A stretch of 64,000 bases of DNA from Solibacillus sp. FSL R7-0668 (GCF_038006205.1 NZ_JBBOUU010000001.1:1242001-1306000), one strand, 5' to 3'; counted from the stretch's first letter, positions 16,643 through 26,504 are shown. Notes: a model not told the origin generated them from the letters alone. A program made the numbers and translations.

Positions 16643-18301
16643 ATGAATAAAATACTTTGTGAATGCGGGCATGAAAATCTGGAAGGCACAAAGCTCTGTC
16701 AAAAATGTGGCTCCCCTCTAACAGAAGAGGAAAAGGGCAAAAAAATTGCAGACATGCGCTATGAAGGAACAGCCATCCGTTCAAAAACTTATAATAAGTC
16801 AGTAATTGATAAAATTTGGAATTTCTTTTCAAGCGTTAAAGTTGGGATTTCACTCATTATCATCAATTTAATAGCAGCATCGATTGGTACGATTTTGCCT
16901 CAAGAGTTTTACATAAGTGTAGCGACTGAGGAAGAAAAGAAGCAATATTATTCAGATGTTTATGGTTGGTTCGGTGAAGTTTACTATGCTTTAGGTTTAT
17001 CGGATCTTTATTCATCCCTATGGTTCCAAATACTTGTATTAATGTTAGGTGTGTCCATCATTATTGCCAGTATCGACCGAGGTTTCCCGTTACATAAATC
17101 TTTAACAAATCAACGAGTAAAACGACATATTAATTTCATGAAGCGTCAGCGTATTGTAGCAAACGGTGCTGTTACTGAGCAGCAAGAGCAGACGTTAGAG
17201 TTAGTCGAACAAAAATTAAAAGCGTTAAAATACAATGTGCGTCGTGAAGATAAGGCTATCATGGCTGAAAAGGGGCGCTTTTCTCGTTATGGTGCTTATG
17301 TCAATCACGTTGGTTTAATCGTCTTTATCGTGGGCGTAATGTTGCATTTAGTCCCGGGCTTTTACGTCGATGAATCGATGTGGCTACGTGAAGGTGAAAC
17401 ACGTGCGATTCCAGGCATGGACGGTTATTTCTTAAAAAATGAAAAATTCATATTAGAAACCTATGATAATGATCCACAGGGAGAGCAGCTAAAGCAAGGG
17501 GTTAATACGATGGCGAAAAACTATCAAACAAATGTAACCTTGTATAAGCAGGCAGACGATGCCGTTCCAGGACAAGCGGATAATTTACAAGAAGTGAAAA
17601 GCTATGAAATCCGAGTGAACCATCCATTAAAGCATGAGGGATATGCAGTTTATCAAATGGATTATCGCTTAAATGAGTTAAAAACGATGATATTTGATTT
17701 GTCGAATAAAGCAACAGACGAATCACTTGGTCAAATTAGCATCGATTTAGCGAATCCACAAGATGAATATGATTTAGGCAATGGTGCGAAAGTTCGCTTA
17801 ATGGGCTACTACCCTGACTTCTCAGGCTTTAAAGAGGGTGTACCACAAACAGCATCACAAACACCGAATAACCCAGCCTTCATCTTCAAAATGTATACGC
17901 CTGAAACGCCAGATGGAGAAACAAGCTTTGTAGCGATTCAGCAAACGCTTGAACCAGATGGAGAAAATATCTATAAAATGAAGTTTGCAAACGTAGAAAT
18001 GCGTAATATGTCAGGTTTAATGGTTCGCTATGATAAAACGATCCCAATGCTATTTGTGGGGGGGATTATTTTCATGATTGGTGTAGCGATTGGCTCATAT
18101 TGGAATCACCGCCGTATTTGGATTGAACAACTGGCAGATGGTACAGTGCGTTTAGCGGCCCACACGAATAAAAACTGGTTTGGTATGAAGAAGGATTTGG
18201 ATGCGTTAACGAGCCATGCCCATTTACCACACTATGTGGATCAACAGGAACTAGAAAATAATGAAAATGCTGAAATAGAAAAGGATGGTAAAACCTTATG
18301 A
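16643..18301 (+). CDS. resB: Cytochrome c biogenesis protein ResB
   Basis: A subunit of the system II cytochrome c synthase; with ResC it moves haem across the membrane and attaches it to apocytochrome c. 552 residues. The N-terminus is a zinc-ribbon-like knuckle (C6, C8, C19, C22), a feature also present in B. subtilis ResB. Membrane spans lie around 68-90, 128-145, 220-240 and 465-485, with a large extracytoplasmic domain between the last two. It follows resA by 13 nt and overlaps resC by 4 nt (ATGA). Confidence 0.94.
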   Translation: MNKILCECGHENLEGTKLCQKCGSPLTEEEKGKKIADMRYEGTAIRSKTYNKSVIDKIWNFFSSVKVGISLIIINLIAASIGTILPQEFYISVATEEEKKQYYSDVYGWFGEVYYALGLSDLYSSLWFQILVLMLGVSIIIASIDRGFPLHKSLTNQRVKRHINFMKRQRIVANGAVTEQQEQTLELVEQKLKALKYNVRREDKAIMAEKGRFSRYGAYVNHVGLIVFIVGVMLHLVPGFYVDESMWLREGETRAIPGMDGYFLKNEKFILETYDNDPQGEQLKQGVNTMAKNYQTNVTLYKQADDAVPGQADNLQEVKSYEIRVNHPLKHEGYAVYQMDYRLNELKTMIFDLSNKATDESLGQISIDLANPQDEYDLGNGAKVRLMGYYPDFSGFKEGVPQTASQTPNNPAFIFKMYTPETPDGETSFVAIQQTLEPDGENIYKMKFANVEMRNMSGLMVRYDKTIPMLFVGGIIFMIGVAIGSYWNHRRIWIEQLADGTVRLAAHTNKNWFGMKKDLDALTSHAHLPHYVDQQELENNENAEIEKDGKTL

Positions 18302-19482
18302 GTTTAATCGATTTAAGCGGTAACTTGTTGTACGTTGCGTTTATCTGCTATTTAATCGGAACATTTTTCTTTGCGGGTGCGATTAAAGAAAAAAATGATA
18401 CTGCAGCAAGTCGTGCAGACAAATTTGGTAAAATCGCAATTTTCGTAACAATCATTGGTTTTGTAGCGCAATTAGGTTACTTCATTACACGTTGGATCTA
18501 TACAGGACATGCTCCTGTAAGTAATATGTTTGAATTTACGACGGCATTTGGGATGTTTATTGTGCTATCGTTTATCGTTCTTTACTTCATGTATAAAGTT
18601 TCCGTGCTAGGCGTAGTGGCACTTCCAATTGCGTTATTAATTATTGCCTATGCGGCGATGTTCCCAAGTGAGGTAAGTCCACTTGTACCGTCATTACAAA
18701 GTCATTGGTTAACGATTCACGTAATTACAGCCGCATTTGCTCAATCCATTTTTGCCATTAGTGCGGTTGCTGGTTTAGCTTATTTATTGAAAAATGTCGA
18801 CATGACGAAAAAATCAAAAGAAAGCTTTTGGTTAGAGACAGTGATGTTCTGCTGTGTGCTTGTCATCGGCTTTATTGTTGCAACCATTACTTTTTCCGCG
18901 ATGGATTACAAAGCGGAATTTGAATATGTTGATACATTAGATCAAGTAAGCAAATCAACTTATACAATGCCTCCCTTATTTGGGATGAATGAATATAAAG
19001 AGCTTTCAGAAAATAAAATGACGCCACTTATAGAATTACCAGCAGTAATTGATGCCCGTAAATTAACGACGGTTGTATGGTCTGTTCTTTTTGGTACAAT
19101 CTTATACGGTTTCATCCGTTTAATTTTCCGCAAAAAAGTGGCAGTAATGCTGCAACCATTAGTAAAACGTGTGAACTCTACTTTATTAGATGAAATTGCT
19201 TATCGTGCGATTTTAATTGCTTTCCCAATCTTTACATTAGGAGCGCTGATTTTTGCGATGATTTGGGCACAAAAAGCATGGGGCCGTTTCTGGGGGTGGG
19301 ACCCAAAAGAAGTATGGGCACTTATTACGTGGTTATTCTATGCAGCCTTCTTACACTTACGCCTTTCAAAAGGATGGGAAGGAAAGAAAACAGCTTGGTT
19401 AACAGTAATCGGATTTGTCATTATTATCTTTAACTTAGTTGTTGTAAACTTAGTCATCGCTGGTTTACATTCATACGCATAA
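18298..19482 (+). CDS. resC: Cytochrome c biogenesis protein ResC (CcsA)
   Basis: The haem-handling partner of ResB, a polytopic membrane protein of 394 residues. The signature tryptophan-rich WWD segment [18 protein letters not shown] lies near residues 330-347, and conserved histidines occur in external loops (for example H in [11 protein letters not shown]). The start overlaps the resB stop (ATGA), so translation is coupled. Confidence 0.94.
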   Translation: MSLIDLSGNLLYVAFICYLIGTFFFAGAIKEKNDTAASRADKFGKIAIFVTIIGFVAQLGYFITRWIYTGHAPVSNMFEFTTAFGMFIVLSFIVLYFMYKVSVLGVVALPIALLIIAYAAMFPSEVSPLVPSLQSHWLTIHVITAAFAQSIFAISAVAGLAYLLKNVDMTKKSKESFWLETVMFCCVLVIGFIVATITFSAMDYKAEFEYVDTLDQVSKSTYTMPPLFGMNEYKELSENKMTPLIELPAVIDARKLTTVVWSVLFGTILYGFIRLIFRKKVAVMLQPLVKRVNSTLLDEIAYRAILIAFPIFTLGALIFAMIWAQKAWGRFWGWDPKEVWALITWLFYAAFLHLRLSKGWEGKKTAWLTVIGFVIIIFNLVVVNLVIAGLHSYA

Positions 19483-19505
19483 AATTAACAAAATATCATA
19501 TTTTT

Positions 19506-19543
19506 AGAAAAGTTCTTCCTTATTCGGTCGAGCTTTTCTTTTC
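19506..19543 (+). terminator. Weak hairpin between resC and resD
   Basis: AGAAAAG and CTTTTCT arms around a 20-nt loop run into TTT. It may partly separate resABC from resDE; the stem is AT-rich and short. Confidence 0.35.
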
Positions 19544-19603
19544 AATTGCCATTCAAACAGGTACAATAGAAAGAGAAACAGAGTTTTGAAAGGGGTAACA
19601 CCA

Positions 19604-20320
19604 GTGTCTGAAAATATATCTGTATTAATTGTTGATGATGAAGATCGTATTCGTCGCTTACTAAAAATGTATTTAGAACGTGAAGGCTATTTTGTTGAAG
19701 AGGCCGAAAATGGAGAACAGGCGCTTGAAATGGCTATGGAAAAAGATTATCACTGTATTCTTTTAGATATTATGATGCCTGAAAAAGATGGACTAGAAGT
19801 ATGCGCGGAGTTACGTGAAAAGAAAACGACCCCAATCGTATTACTTACAGCAAAAGGTGAAGAAGCAAACCGTGTACAAGGGTTCGAGCTTGGCGCGGAT
19901 GATTATATTGTAAAACCATTTAGTCCACGCGAGGTTGTGCTACGAGTAAAAGCCATTTTACGCCGCTCAGCTGTATTCTCACCAGTAAATAATGCATCGT
20001 CATCAAAGGATTTAGTCGTGTTTCCACATTTAACGATTGACCATGATGCGCACCGAGTGACAGCTGATGGCACAGAAGTTAACTTAACACCAAAAGAGTA
20101 TGAGTTACTTTACTTCTTAGCAAAATCGCCAGACAAAGTATTCGACCGTGAGCAATTATTAAAAGAAGTTTGGCATTATGACTTCTTTGGTGACTTACGT
20201 ACGGTCGATACGCATGTTAAGCGCTTACGTGAAAAATTAAATCGTGTTTCTGAAAATGCGGCGAAAATGATCGTAACGGTTTGGGGCGTCGGCTATAAGT
20301 TCGAGGTCGTGAATGATTAG
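19604..20320 (+). CDS. resD: Response regulator ResD
   Basis: An OmpR/PhoB-type regulator that in Bacillus controls aerobic and anaerobic respiration genes. 238 residues: a receiver domain with phospho-acceptor D55 (ILLDIMMPEKDG), K near 105 in YIVKPFSPRE, and a C-terminal winged helix (KEYELLYFLAKSPDKVF, TVDTHVKRLREKL). GTG 19604 is preferred over TTG 19586 because AAAGGGG ends 8 nt before it. The coding end overlaps resE by 8 nt. Confidence 0.94.
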   Translation: MSENISVLIVDDEDRIRRLLKMYLEREGYFVEEAENGEQALEMAMEKDYHCILLDIMMPEKDGLEVCAELREKKTTPIVLLTAKGEEANRVQGFELGADDYIVKPFSPREVVLRVKAILRRSAVFSPVNNASSSKDLVVFPHLTIDHDAHRVTADGTEVNLTPKEYELLYFLAKSPDKVFDREQLLKEVWHYDFFGDLRTVDTHVKRLREKLNRVSENAAKMIVTVWGVGYKFEVVND

Positions 20321-22088
20321 AATAGCAACAAGTATCGTCGGGAAGCTATGGGGAACCATTTTGCTTCTCGTTTCGTTTGTCCTGTTTATTTTTACGATTT
20401 TTATGTTAGAGCTATTACAGCAATATAATAATGAACAATCCGAAATGTCCCTGCGTCAAACGGCGGCAGCCATCGTGAGCATTGTAGATCATAATGAATT
20501 AGACGAAAAGCAGTTTGCCATTATTTCTGAATTATTAACAGAAACAACGAATGTGCTCATAGCCAAAAATTCCGATGAAGTACTTTATTCTGTTCAGGAG
20601 GGCGTCAACAAAGAAGCCATTCAGGAGAAGATAATTTCAAGTAAGGCATTTGAGCAGGTATACGCTACCAATGAGCCGATTGTAAAAGAACTATCCCTGC
20701 CATCGAACACCCATGAAGATAAAAATAGCATGTACATCGTGCTTGGATTCCCCTTAAAGAGTGAGGCAGAAACACATGGCGCGGTTTTTATCTACAAAAA
20801 TCCAGACGCACTGCACCAGTCAAGTAAGGAAACGACCAAAATTGTCTTTATCGCAGCGGCTATCGCCTTTGTACTAACAACAATTTTTGCTTTCTTCTTA
20901 TCTTCTAAAATTACGTTACCGCTACGAAAAATGCGCGAACATGCCTTTGAGCTGGCGAAGGGGCGCTTTGATTCGAAATTAGATACAAAGCAAAATGACG
21001 AAATCGGTCAGTTGGCGGTCGCATTTAACCAGATGGGACGCCAATTGAAGCATCATTTAGAAGTAATCAATCAAGAAAAAGAGCAATTGTCGAGTGTCTT
21101 AACCTCAATGTCCGATGCGGTGATTACGTTTAACCGGGATAAGACGATTTTAGTAAGCAACCCACCTGCAGAGCGCATGCTACAAAAATGGTTTGTGACA
21201 TCCGGTTTAGATAGCTCAAAACCGATTCCAGTTGAGTTTTATCGTATGCTTGACCATGTGTTAAGCTTTGAAGATCAGCTTGAAGAAGAGCTAGAAATTG
21301 GCAAATCCTATTACAGTATTTCCATTAGTCCACTCTACAGCGGAGAGTCGATTCGTGGAGCGGTTGCAGTCATTCGTGATAAAACGGAAGAAACAAAGCT
21401 CGAAAAGTTAAAATCTGATTTTATCGCCAATGTTTCACATGAATTGCGTACGCCTATCGCGATGCTACAGGGTTATTCGGAAGCGATTATAGATGGTGTT
21501 GTGGAATCTGATGAAGAACGGAATGACATGATTCGTGTCATTCACGATGAATCGCAGCGCATGAGCCGATTAGTAACAGATTTACTCGATTTAGCTCGTA
21601 TGGAATCGGGATATATGACGCTTTATAAAGATGATGTACCACTTGTTTCGGTCATTGACCGGATGACCCATAAATTCGACCAGCGTGCGAAGGAACTACA
21701 GGTGGATTTGAAATTTAAAACGACAATTCCAAAAGAAACGATTATCCCGATAGACGAAGACCGTATCGAACAAGTACTAACTAATTTAATCGATAACGCC
21801 ATTCGTCATACTTCACAAAATGGCTCGGTCACGGTGTCAATTTCAGAAGAGCAAGGCTTTGCGAAAATCGAAGTGAGCGATACGGGTCAAGGGATTCCAC
21901 AAGATGATTTACCGTATGTATTTGAACGCTTCTATAAAGCGGATAAAGCCCGCACTCGTTCAAAAGGCGGTACAGGTCTTGGTTTAGCCATTACTAAAAA
22001 TATCGTAGAAGCACATAAAGGAAAAATCGCCGTAACAAGCGTAGAACAACAAGGCACGACGTTTACATTCCATTTGCCGCTTAATTAA
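20313..22088 (+). CDS. resE: Sensor histidine kinase ResE
   Basis: The membrane kinase partner of ResD. 591 residues: TM1 about 12-32, an external domain, TM2 about 177-197, HAMP 198-250, PAS 258-360, HisKA with H376 in NVSHELRTPIAML, then HATPase_c with N box, DTGQGIP and GGTGLGLAI. In B. subtilis ResE responds to oxygen limitation and nitric oxide. It overlaps resD by 8 nt and ends at a terminator. Confidence 0.94.
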   Translation: MIRIATSIVGKLWGTILLLVSFVLFIFTIFMLELLQQYNNEQSEMSLRQTAAAIVSIVDHNELDEKQFAIISELLTETTNVLIAKNSDEVLYSVQEGVNKEAIQEKIISSKAFEQVYATNEPIVKELSLPSNTHEDKNSMYIVLGFPLKSEAETHGAVFIYKNPDALHQSSKETTKIVFIAAAIAFVLTTIFAFFLSSKITLPLRKMREHAFELAKGRFDSKLDTKQNDEIGQLAVAFNQMGRQLKHHLEVINQEKEQLSSVLTSMSDAVITFNRDKTILVSNPPAERMLQKWFVTSGLDSSKPIPVEFYRMLDHVLSFEDQLEEELEIGKSYYSISISPLYSGESIRGAVAVIRDKTEETKLEKLKSDFIANVSHELRTPIAMLQGYSEAIIDGVVESDEERNDMIRVIHDESQRMSRLVTDLLDLARMESGYMTLYKDDVPLVSVIDRMTHKFDQRAKELQVDLKFKTTIPKETIIPIDEDRIEQVLTNLIDNAIRHTSQNGSVTVSISEEQGFAKIEVSDTGQGIPQDDLPYVFERFYKADKARTRSKGGTGLGLAITKNIVEAHKGKIAVTSVEQQGTTFTFHLPLN

Positions 22089-22118
22089 ATACGTGGTAGT
22101 TGAATGAATGCTACTTTT

Positions 22119-22159
22119 TAAATTCACCATTTATAATTGAATGGTGAATTTAATTTTTT
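22119..22159 (+). terminator. Terminator after resDE
   Basis: A perfect 13-bp stem (TAAATTCACCATT with its complement at 22140-22152) and 8-nt loop run into a T tract, separating resDE from sigX. Confidence 0.85.
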
Positions 22160-22211
22160 ATCGTTCAATATCTATAAAACTTACCATAATTACGATAAAC
22201 TTAATGCAGAA

Positions 22212-22237
22212 TGTAACTTTTATAGTGTTGAAACGAC
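22212..22237 (+). promoter_or_regulatory. Autoregulatory ECF (sigma-X type) promoter
   Basis: TGTAAC at 22212-22217 and CGAC at 22234-22237, 16 bp apart, match the sigma-X -35 and -10 (TGTAAC, CGWC). It lies 27 nt before the sigX start. Autoregulation of sigX is established in B. subtilis. Confidence 0.75.
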
Positions 22238-22263
22238 AAATTAATGAAATGGAGGTGGGATGG

Positions 22264-22797
22264 GTGCAACAATCCATTTTCCATCGATTATACGCTTCGT
22301 ATCATCAAGATGTTTTTAATTTTTTGTTTTATCTAGTGAAGAACCGCACAGCTGCTGAGGATCTCTCACATGAAGTTTATATAAGGGTGTTGAATGCCTA
22401 TGATCGCTTTGAAGGGAAAAGCAGTGAGAAAACCTGGCTCTTTTCCATCGCAAAAAATGTTGCGATCGATTACTTTCGGAAAAAGCAAGTTCGGGACAAA
22501 CATGCATTTACCGCTTTTGATTGGGAGACGGAGCAGCTCGTATCATCTAGCCCATCACCTGAACAGTCTGTTGAATTTAGTGAACAAATGAGACAGCTGC
22601 TAGAAGCGCTTGAGCAATGTACAGGCGATCAAAAAATGGTCGTGATTATGCGTTTTATACAAGAGTTGTCAATTCAGGAGACTGCTGAAATACTAGGCTG
22701 GACGCAAGGAAAAGTGAAAACCACACAGCATCGGGCTTTAAAGAATTTACGCTTACTAATGGAGCAGCAAGATGGAAAGGGGGCGAATTCATTATGA
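22264..22797 (+). CDS. sigX: ECF sigma factor SigX
   Basis: An extracytoplasmic-function sigma factor of 177 residues. In Bacillus SigX controls cell-surface modification genes (D-alanylation, lipids) and responds to cationic peptides. Region 2 is HQDVFNFLFYLVKNRTAAED...SHEVYIRVLNAYDRF with SSEKTWLFSIAKNVAIDYFRK; region 4 has LSIQETAEILGWTQGKVKTTQHRA. GTG 22264 is chosen because GGAGGTGGG lies 4-6 nt upstream and because a longer frame from 22141 runs through the resE terminator and the promoter. It overlaps rsiX by 4 nt. The order resE-sigX-rsiX is conserved. Confidence 0.9.
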   Translation: MQQSIFHRLYASYHQDVFNFLFYLVKNRTAAEDLSHEVYIRVLNAYDRFEGKSSEKTWLFSIAKNVAIDYFRKKQVRDKHAFTAFDWETEQLVSSSPSPEQSVEFSEQMRQLLEALEQCTGDQKMVVIMRFIQELSIQETAEILGWTQGKVKTTQHRALKNLRLLMEQQDGKGANSL

Positions 22798-23792
22798 ACA
22801 AAGAGCCGTGGAAAGAAGAAGATTTAGAAAACCTTTTCAAACAAGCACCAAAAGTAACCGATCATCGAACAAAAGATGAAGTATTACAGCGCTTAATCGA
22901 TGAAGGGGTATTTAATGAACAACCGCCTCAACAGCAAAAATCAGCGAGAAGAGGGATTCGCTGGACGCCATTAATCGCCTCGATTGCCTCATTATTTATT
23001 TTAGTAGTAGTAGGCGCTCAATTTATCGGGCAGAACTCCATTTCAATGGATAATCGTGCACATGATGAAGTTAAAATAGAATCAAAAAGTGAAGCTATGG
23101 AAGCAGAAATGGCTAACGATGAATCAGCAGTGATGTCAACTCGAGCAGTGTTCGATGCAGCGGCACAGCAAACACTTGTGTACGAATCGCAATTAGAAGG
23201 GGTTACCCTATTTGAAGTAGGCTTATTGGATGGAGCAGAAAGTATACCCGTAAGCTTTTTAATTCCAAATGAGGTCGTCGTCAATAATACGGGTACAGAG
23301 CATCCAACGAAACAGCAATTATATGAAGCATTTGCATCACAAATAGATGAAACGGCTTTAGGCTTTAGCGGCTATCAACCATTACAAGATCAACAGGGCT
23401 CAAATAATTATGTTGCCTATCAAAAAGAAGATGGCTCCTCTTATTTAAGTCCGAATCTCCATATGAGCTATTCAACCGTTGAAGATGCATTGAGCAATAT
23501 GACGATTGAAGTAAATGAAAGCTATCAAACGGTCATTTTACCAGAAGTGACATTTCATACAGATGTAAATGAAGATATCGTCACAATTACATTTGATCAG
23601 CCACTGGATTTAACGCAATTTGAGCCAACAGCTGCGATGCGGATGATTGAAGGCATGCTTTTAACAGCGGCAAGCTTTAATAAGCAAATTAAATTTGAGC
23701 AAATTGTGCAAGAGAATTGGAGTGGTTTTGACTTTAAAAGCCCTTTAGAAAAGCCGATTGCCGCCAATATTGTATTTCATAACTTTCAATAA
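22794..23792 (+). CDS. rsiX: Anti-sigma X factor RsiX
   Basis: A 332-residue membrane anti-sigma factor by position and layout: a cytoplasmic N-terminal part (1-56) that would bind SigX, one membrane span (about 57-78, IASIASLFILVVVGAQFI) and a large external domain. The overlap ATGA with sigX couples their synthesis. Sequence similarity to RsiX is judged from layout and synteny rather than an alignment. Confidence 0.82.
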   Translation: MNKEPWKEEDLENLFKQAPKVTDHRTKDEVLQRLIDEGVFNEQPPQQQKSARRGIRWTPLIASIASLFILVVVGAQFIGQNSISMDNRAHDEVKIESKSEAMEAEMANDESAVMSTRAVFDAAAQQTLVYESQLEGVTLFEVGLLDGAESIPVSFLIPNEVVVNNTGTEHPTKQQLYEAFASQIDETALGFSGYQPLQDQQGSNNYVAYQKEDGSSYLSPNLHMSYSTVEDALSNMTIEVNESYQTVILPEVTFHTDVNEDIVTITFDQPLDLTQFEPTAAMRMIEGMLLTAASFNKQIKFEQIVQENWSGFDFKSPLEKPIAANIVFHNFQ

Positions 23793-23808
23793 TTCAAATG
23801 AATTTACT

Positions 23809-23846
23809 CGGAATTGTAAGCAAAGGGCTTTACAATTCCGTTTTTT
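23809..23846 (+). terminator. Terminator after sigX-rsiX
   Basis: CGGAATTGTAA and TTACAATTCCG form an 11-bp stem with a 10-nt loop followed by six Ts. Confidence 0.87.
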
Positions 23847-23906
23847 ATTTTATAATAGAAATTGTAGTAAAGTTATTTATACTTTACGAAAATTTCATAT
23901 TGATTC

Positions 23907-24077
23907 ATCTTCGGGGCAGGGTGTAATTCCCGACCGGCGGTAATAAAAGTGTCAACCTCTGACCATTCACTTGGAGGACGTTGCGTCAAAGCTTTTTCAG
24001 CCCGCGAGCCACATTTTTGTGTGCAGGATTTGGTGTGATTCCAAAGCCGACAGTAGAGTCTGGATGGGAGAAGATGA
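23907..24077 (+). ncRNA. FMN riboswitch (RFN element)
   Basis: The conserved RFN blocks occur in order: CTTCGGGGCAGGGTG, ATTCCCGACCGGCGGTAAT, a variable arm, AGCCCGCGAGC, GATTTGGTGTGATTCC, AAAGCCGACAGT and AGTCTGGATGGGAGAAGAT. It binds FMN in the nascent RNA. It lies about 250 nt upstream of ribU, a riboflavin importer, so high FMN should stop import. A terminator hairpin with T run (24227-24257) is the expression platform. Confidence 0.96.
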
Positions 24078-24322
24078 AGGTACGGTCGTCATTTTATGAA
24101 AATGTCGCGTATTTGTAGTACCAATGTATCCGCTTATATAAATGGGTGCTATTCTTTTTGTGTACGCAAAAAGAATGATAGACTACAAACATGCGAATAG
24201 ACTCTTATTTAAGTGTGCCTATTTCTCCCTTATGCTTATTTTGCATAAGGGTTTTTTCATGAGATGGTGTGGATCGTCCTTTCTTCTTGCGAGACTGAAT
24301 CAGCAAAGAGGAGAGAGTGCAA
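24078..24322 (+). promoter_or_regulatory. Expression platform between FMN aptamer and ribU
   Basis: This stretch has no convincing gene. It contains a 10-bp hairpin ATTCTTTTTG/CAAAAAGAAT (around 24149-24175), then the terminator at 24227-24257, then the ribU ribosome binding site AGAGGAGAG. The first hairpin is a candidate part of the antiterminator, but I could not derive the competing pairing by eye. Confidence 0.5.
24227..24257 (+). terminator. Riboswitch-controlled terminator before ribU
   Basis: CCCTTATGC and GCATAAGGG form a 9-bp stem with a 7-nt loop followed by six Ts, between the FMN aptamer and ribU. Confidence 0.88.
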
Positions 24323-24898
24323 ATGCAAAAAAGAAGTTTAAAGTTACGCTCGTTCGTAACAATTGCGATGCTTAGTGGGGTATCATTCGTATTGATGCTA
24401 TTAAATTTCCCACTACCATGGTTCCCAGTGTTTTTACAAATCGATTTCAGTGATGTGCCAGCATTAATTGCGGCGATTACAATGGGACCGGTAGCTGGTA
24501 TTATCGTCGAGCTTGTAAAAAATGTGCTTGATTGGATTTATACTGGTACGCCAGAGGGAATTCCAGTAGGTCATATGGCCAACTTTGCGACAGGTGTATT
24601 ATTCATTTTACCAGCGTACTTTATCTATAAAAAATTCCCTTCAGTGAAAGGGTTAATGTCAGGCCTAGTTGTTTCGACTGTCGTCATGTCACTAGGTATG
24701 GCGGTATTAAATTATGTCGCGTTTTTACCACTTTACACGTATTTACTAGGCTTTGAATATAATATGTATGAAACGATTGTTTTAGGGATTTTGCCATTTA
24801 ACATTGTCAAAGGGATCATTATGTTAGTTGTGGTCACAATGCTTTATCGGACAATGCGCGCATGGATTGAAAATCAACGTAAACAATATTCACTTTAA
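24323..24898 (+). CDS. ribU: Riboflavin ECF transporter S component RibU
   Basis: A small substrate-binding membrane protein (191 residues, about six spans) that binds riboflavin and docks to the shared ECF energising module (EcfA/EcfA'/EcfT), which is not in this window. FPLPWFPVFLQIDFSDVPAL and MGPVAGIIVELVKNVLDW are typical RibU segments. ATG 24323 is 9 nt after GAGGAG; the GTG at 24317 is less well spaced. The FMN riboswitch upstream supports the substrate. Confidence 0.93.
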   Translation: MQKRSLKLRSFVTIAMLSGVSFVLMLLNFPLPWFPVFLQIDFSDVPALIAAITMGPVAGIIVELVKNVLDWIYTGTPEGIPVGHMANFATGVLFILPAYFIYKKFPSVKGLMSGLVVSTVVMSLGMAVLNYVAFLPLYTYLLGFEYNMYETIVLGILPFNIVKGIIMLVVVTMLYRTMRAWIENQRKQYSL

Positions 24899-24908
24899 TA
24901 AACAGATG

Positions 24909-24954
24909 AAAAGCTATAGACATACAGGAACCTACTGTATGCTATAGCTTTTTT
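24909..24954 (+). terminator. Terminator after ribU
   Basis: AAAAGCTATAG, then CATACAG, pair with CTGTATG and CTATAGCTTTT (one bulged A), followed by Ts. Confidence 0.88.
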
Positions 24955-24999
24955 GTTATTCCTTTGATAATAGGTGGATAGCATTGTAGTAAGAGCGGT

Positions 25000-25049
25000 T
25001 AATAATAACAAATTGCTATTGAATTCAATGCGATAGCCTGTTATTATTA
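25000..25049 (+). repeat. Long inverted repeat upstream of brnQ
   Basis: TAATAATAACA (25000-25010) and TGTTATTATTA (25039-25049) are perfect 11-bp arms. The 28-nt loop contains a second pair GCTAT/ATAGC and the palindrome ATTGAATTCAAT. No T run follows, so it is not a simple terminator. It may be an operator or a structured leader of brnQ. Confidence 0.6.
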
Positions 25050-25121
25050 GGACTATTGTTGAAAGAATCGATATATTCACATTATTAGACAACATAGAAA
25101 AACATCATAGGAGCGAATGAA

Positions 25122-26456
25122 ATGGAGAAAAAAATACCATTTTCAACATACGCAGTGATTGGTACGATGCTGTTCGGTATGTTTTTTGGGGCAGGAAATT
25201 TAATTTTCCCTATTCAAATGGGGCAGCTAGCCGGGACGAACTATTGGCTAGCATTAACAGGGTTTTTAGTAACGGCAATCGGCTTACCGTTTTTAGGGAT
25301 ATTGGCGATTGGTCTATCGGGAAGTAATGGCCTACGTGATTTAGCGGGCAAAGTTCATCCGTTATTTGGGGTAGTTTTTGCATTAGCGCTTTACTTAACA
25401 ATTGGTCCGTTCTTTGCGATTCCACGTACAGCGACAGTGCCATTCGTTGTAGGGTTTGAACCGTTTATTGATCCGTCACAAATGAAAATTTGGCTAGCGG
25501 TCTTTAGCTTTGTGTTCTTTGCTATCGTGTTTTATTTTTCATTGAATCCAGCGAAAGTGATGGATGTGATTGGGAAATATTTAACTCCGGCGTTTTTGCT
25601 ATTTTTATTTATTTTAATTAGCATTAGTCTATTTTCGCCGATGGGGAGCTTTGTAGAGCCGGCGGGTAGCTATATTAACGAAGCGTTTATGACGGGCTTT
25701 AAAGAAGGCTATAATACAATGGATGCCCTTGCGTCACTGGCATTCGGGATTATCGTCATTAATGCGATTAAACGCGCAGGCATCACGGATAAAAAAGAGA
25801 TTGCCAAAGCAACGTGGAAATCAGGTATTTTTGCCATGGCCTTAATGATGCTGATTTATGGGTTGATTGCTTATATGGGTGCCTCTAGTGTGACGGTGAT
25901 TGGTACGTTTGATAATGGTGGACAAATTTTCGCAGCAGTAGCGGATCATTATTTTGGTTCGTATGGGGCGATTTTATTAGCGATTATTATCGTGCTTGCC
26001 TGTTTGAAGACGAGTATAGGGTTAATTACAGCTTGTAGTGAATTTTTCCATGAGGTGTTTCCGAAAATTAGTTATAAAACGTTTGTCATTGTTCTTTGCG
26101 TGGTGTCGTTTACAATTGCTAACTTTGGCTTAACGAATATTATTACGTATGCGATTCCAGTATTAATGTTCTTATATCCGCTTGCAATTGTGCTTATTAT
26201 ATTAGCGTTAGTAGGACCGCTATTTCAATATAAGCAGCAGGTATTTGCGGTGGCGATGTTATTTACTTTCTTTATTAGTTTAATTGATGGCTACAATGCA
26301 TTAGTGGCAAGTGTGCCGGCTTTTGAAGTAGGCTTCTTAACGAGTTTAGCGGAGATTTATGCCGATTTGTTGCCGTTTTATTCGATTGGATTAGGATGGA
26401 TTGTTCCTGCTATTGTGGGCGCGGTCATTGGTTATTTGATAACATTATTTAAATAA
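25122..26456 (+). CDS. brnQ: Branched-chain amino acid transporter BrnQ
   Basis: A 444-residue, about 12-span LIVCS-family carrier importing leucine, isoleucine and valine with Na+ or H+. Family features include FFGAGNLIFPIQMGQLAG near the start, GPFFAIPRTATVPF, and DALASLAFGIIVINAIK. AGGAG lies 7 nt before ATG 25122. No T-box or CodY box was recognised; the inverted repeat at 25000-25049 is the only upstream structure. It ends at a terminator shared with the converging YitT gene. Confidence 0.92.
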   Translation: MEKKIPFSTYAVIGTMLFGMFFGAGNLIFPIQMGQLAGTNYWLALTGFLVTAIGLPFLGILAIGLSGSNGLRDLAGKVHPLFGVVFALALYLTIGPFFAIPRTATVPFVVGFEPFIDPSQMKIWLAVFSFVFFAIVFYFSLNPAKVMDVIGKYLTPAFLLFLFILISISLFSPMGSFVEPAGSYINEAFMTGFKEGYNTMDALASLAFGIIVINAIKRAGITDKKEIAKATWKSGIFAMALMMLIYGLIAYMGASSVTVIGTFDNGGQIFAAVADHYFGSYGAILLAIIIVLACLKTSIGLITACSEFFHEVFPKISYKTFVIVLCVVSFTIANFGLTNIITYAIPVLMFLYPLAIVLIILALVGPLFQYKQQVFAVAMLFTFFISLIDGYNALVASVPAFEVGFLTSLAEIYADLLPFYSIGLGWIVPAIVGAVIGYLITLFK

Positions 26457-26498
26457 AAACAAGCGTGAACGGATGGATACGTTCGCGCTTGTTTTTTT
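26456..26498. terminator. Bidirectional terminator between brnQ and the YitT gene
   Basis: AAAACAAGCGTGAACG pairs with CGTTCGCGCTTGTTTT (one T-G pair), with T/A runs on both sides, between converging genes. Confidence 0.87.
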
Positions 26499-26504
26499 GA
26501 GGGA

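Noticed and set aside
22141-22263. N-terminal extension of sigX to 22141
   Set aside because: It would start inside the resDE terminator and cover the sigma-X promoter; GTG 22264 has a proper ribosome binding site.
23758-24375. Two plus-strand frames in the rsiX-ribU gap
   Set aside because: They lie on the rsiX terminator, FMN aptamer and expression platform, have no ribosome binding sites and resemble no protein.
24895-25095. Minus-strand frame between ribU and brnQ
   Set aside because: Low-complexity product over a terminator and an inverted repeat; no ribosome binding site.
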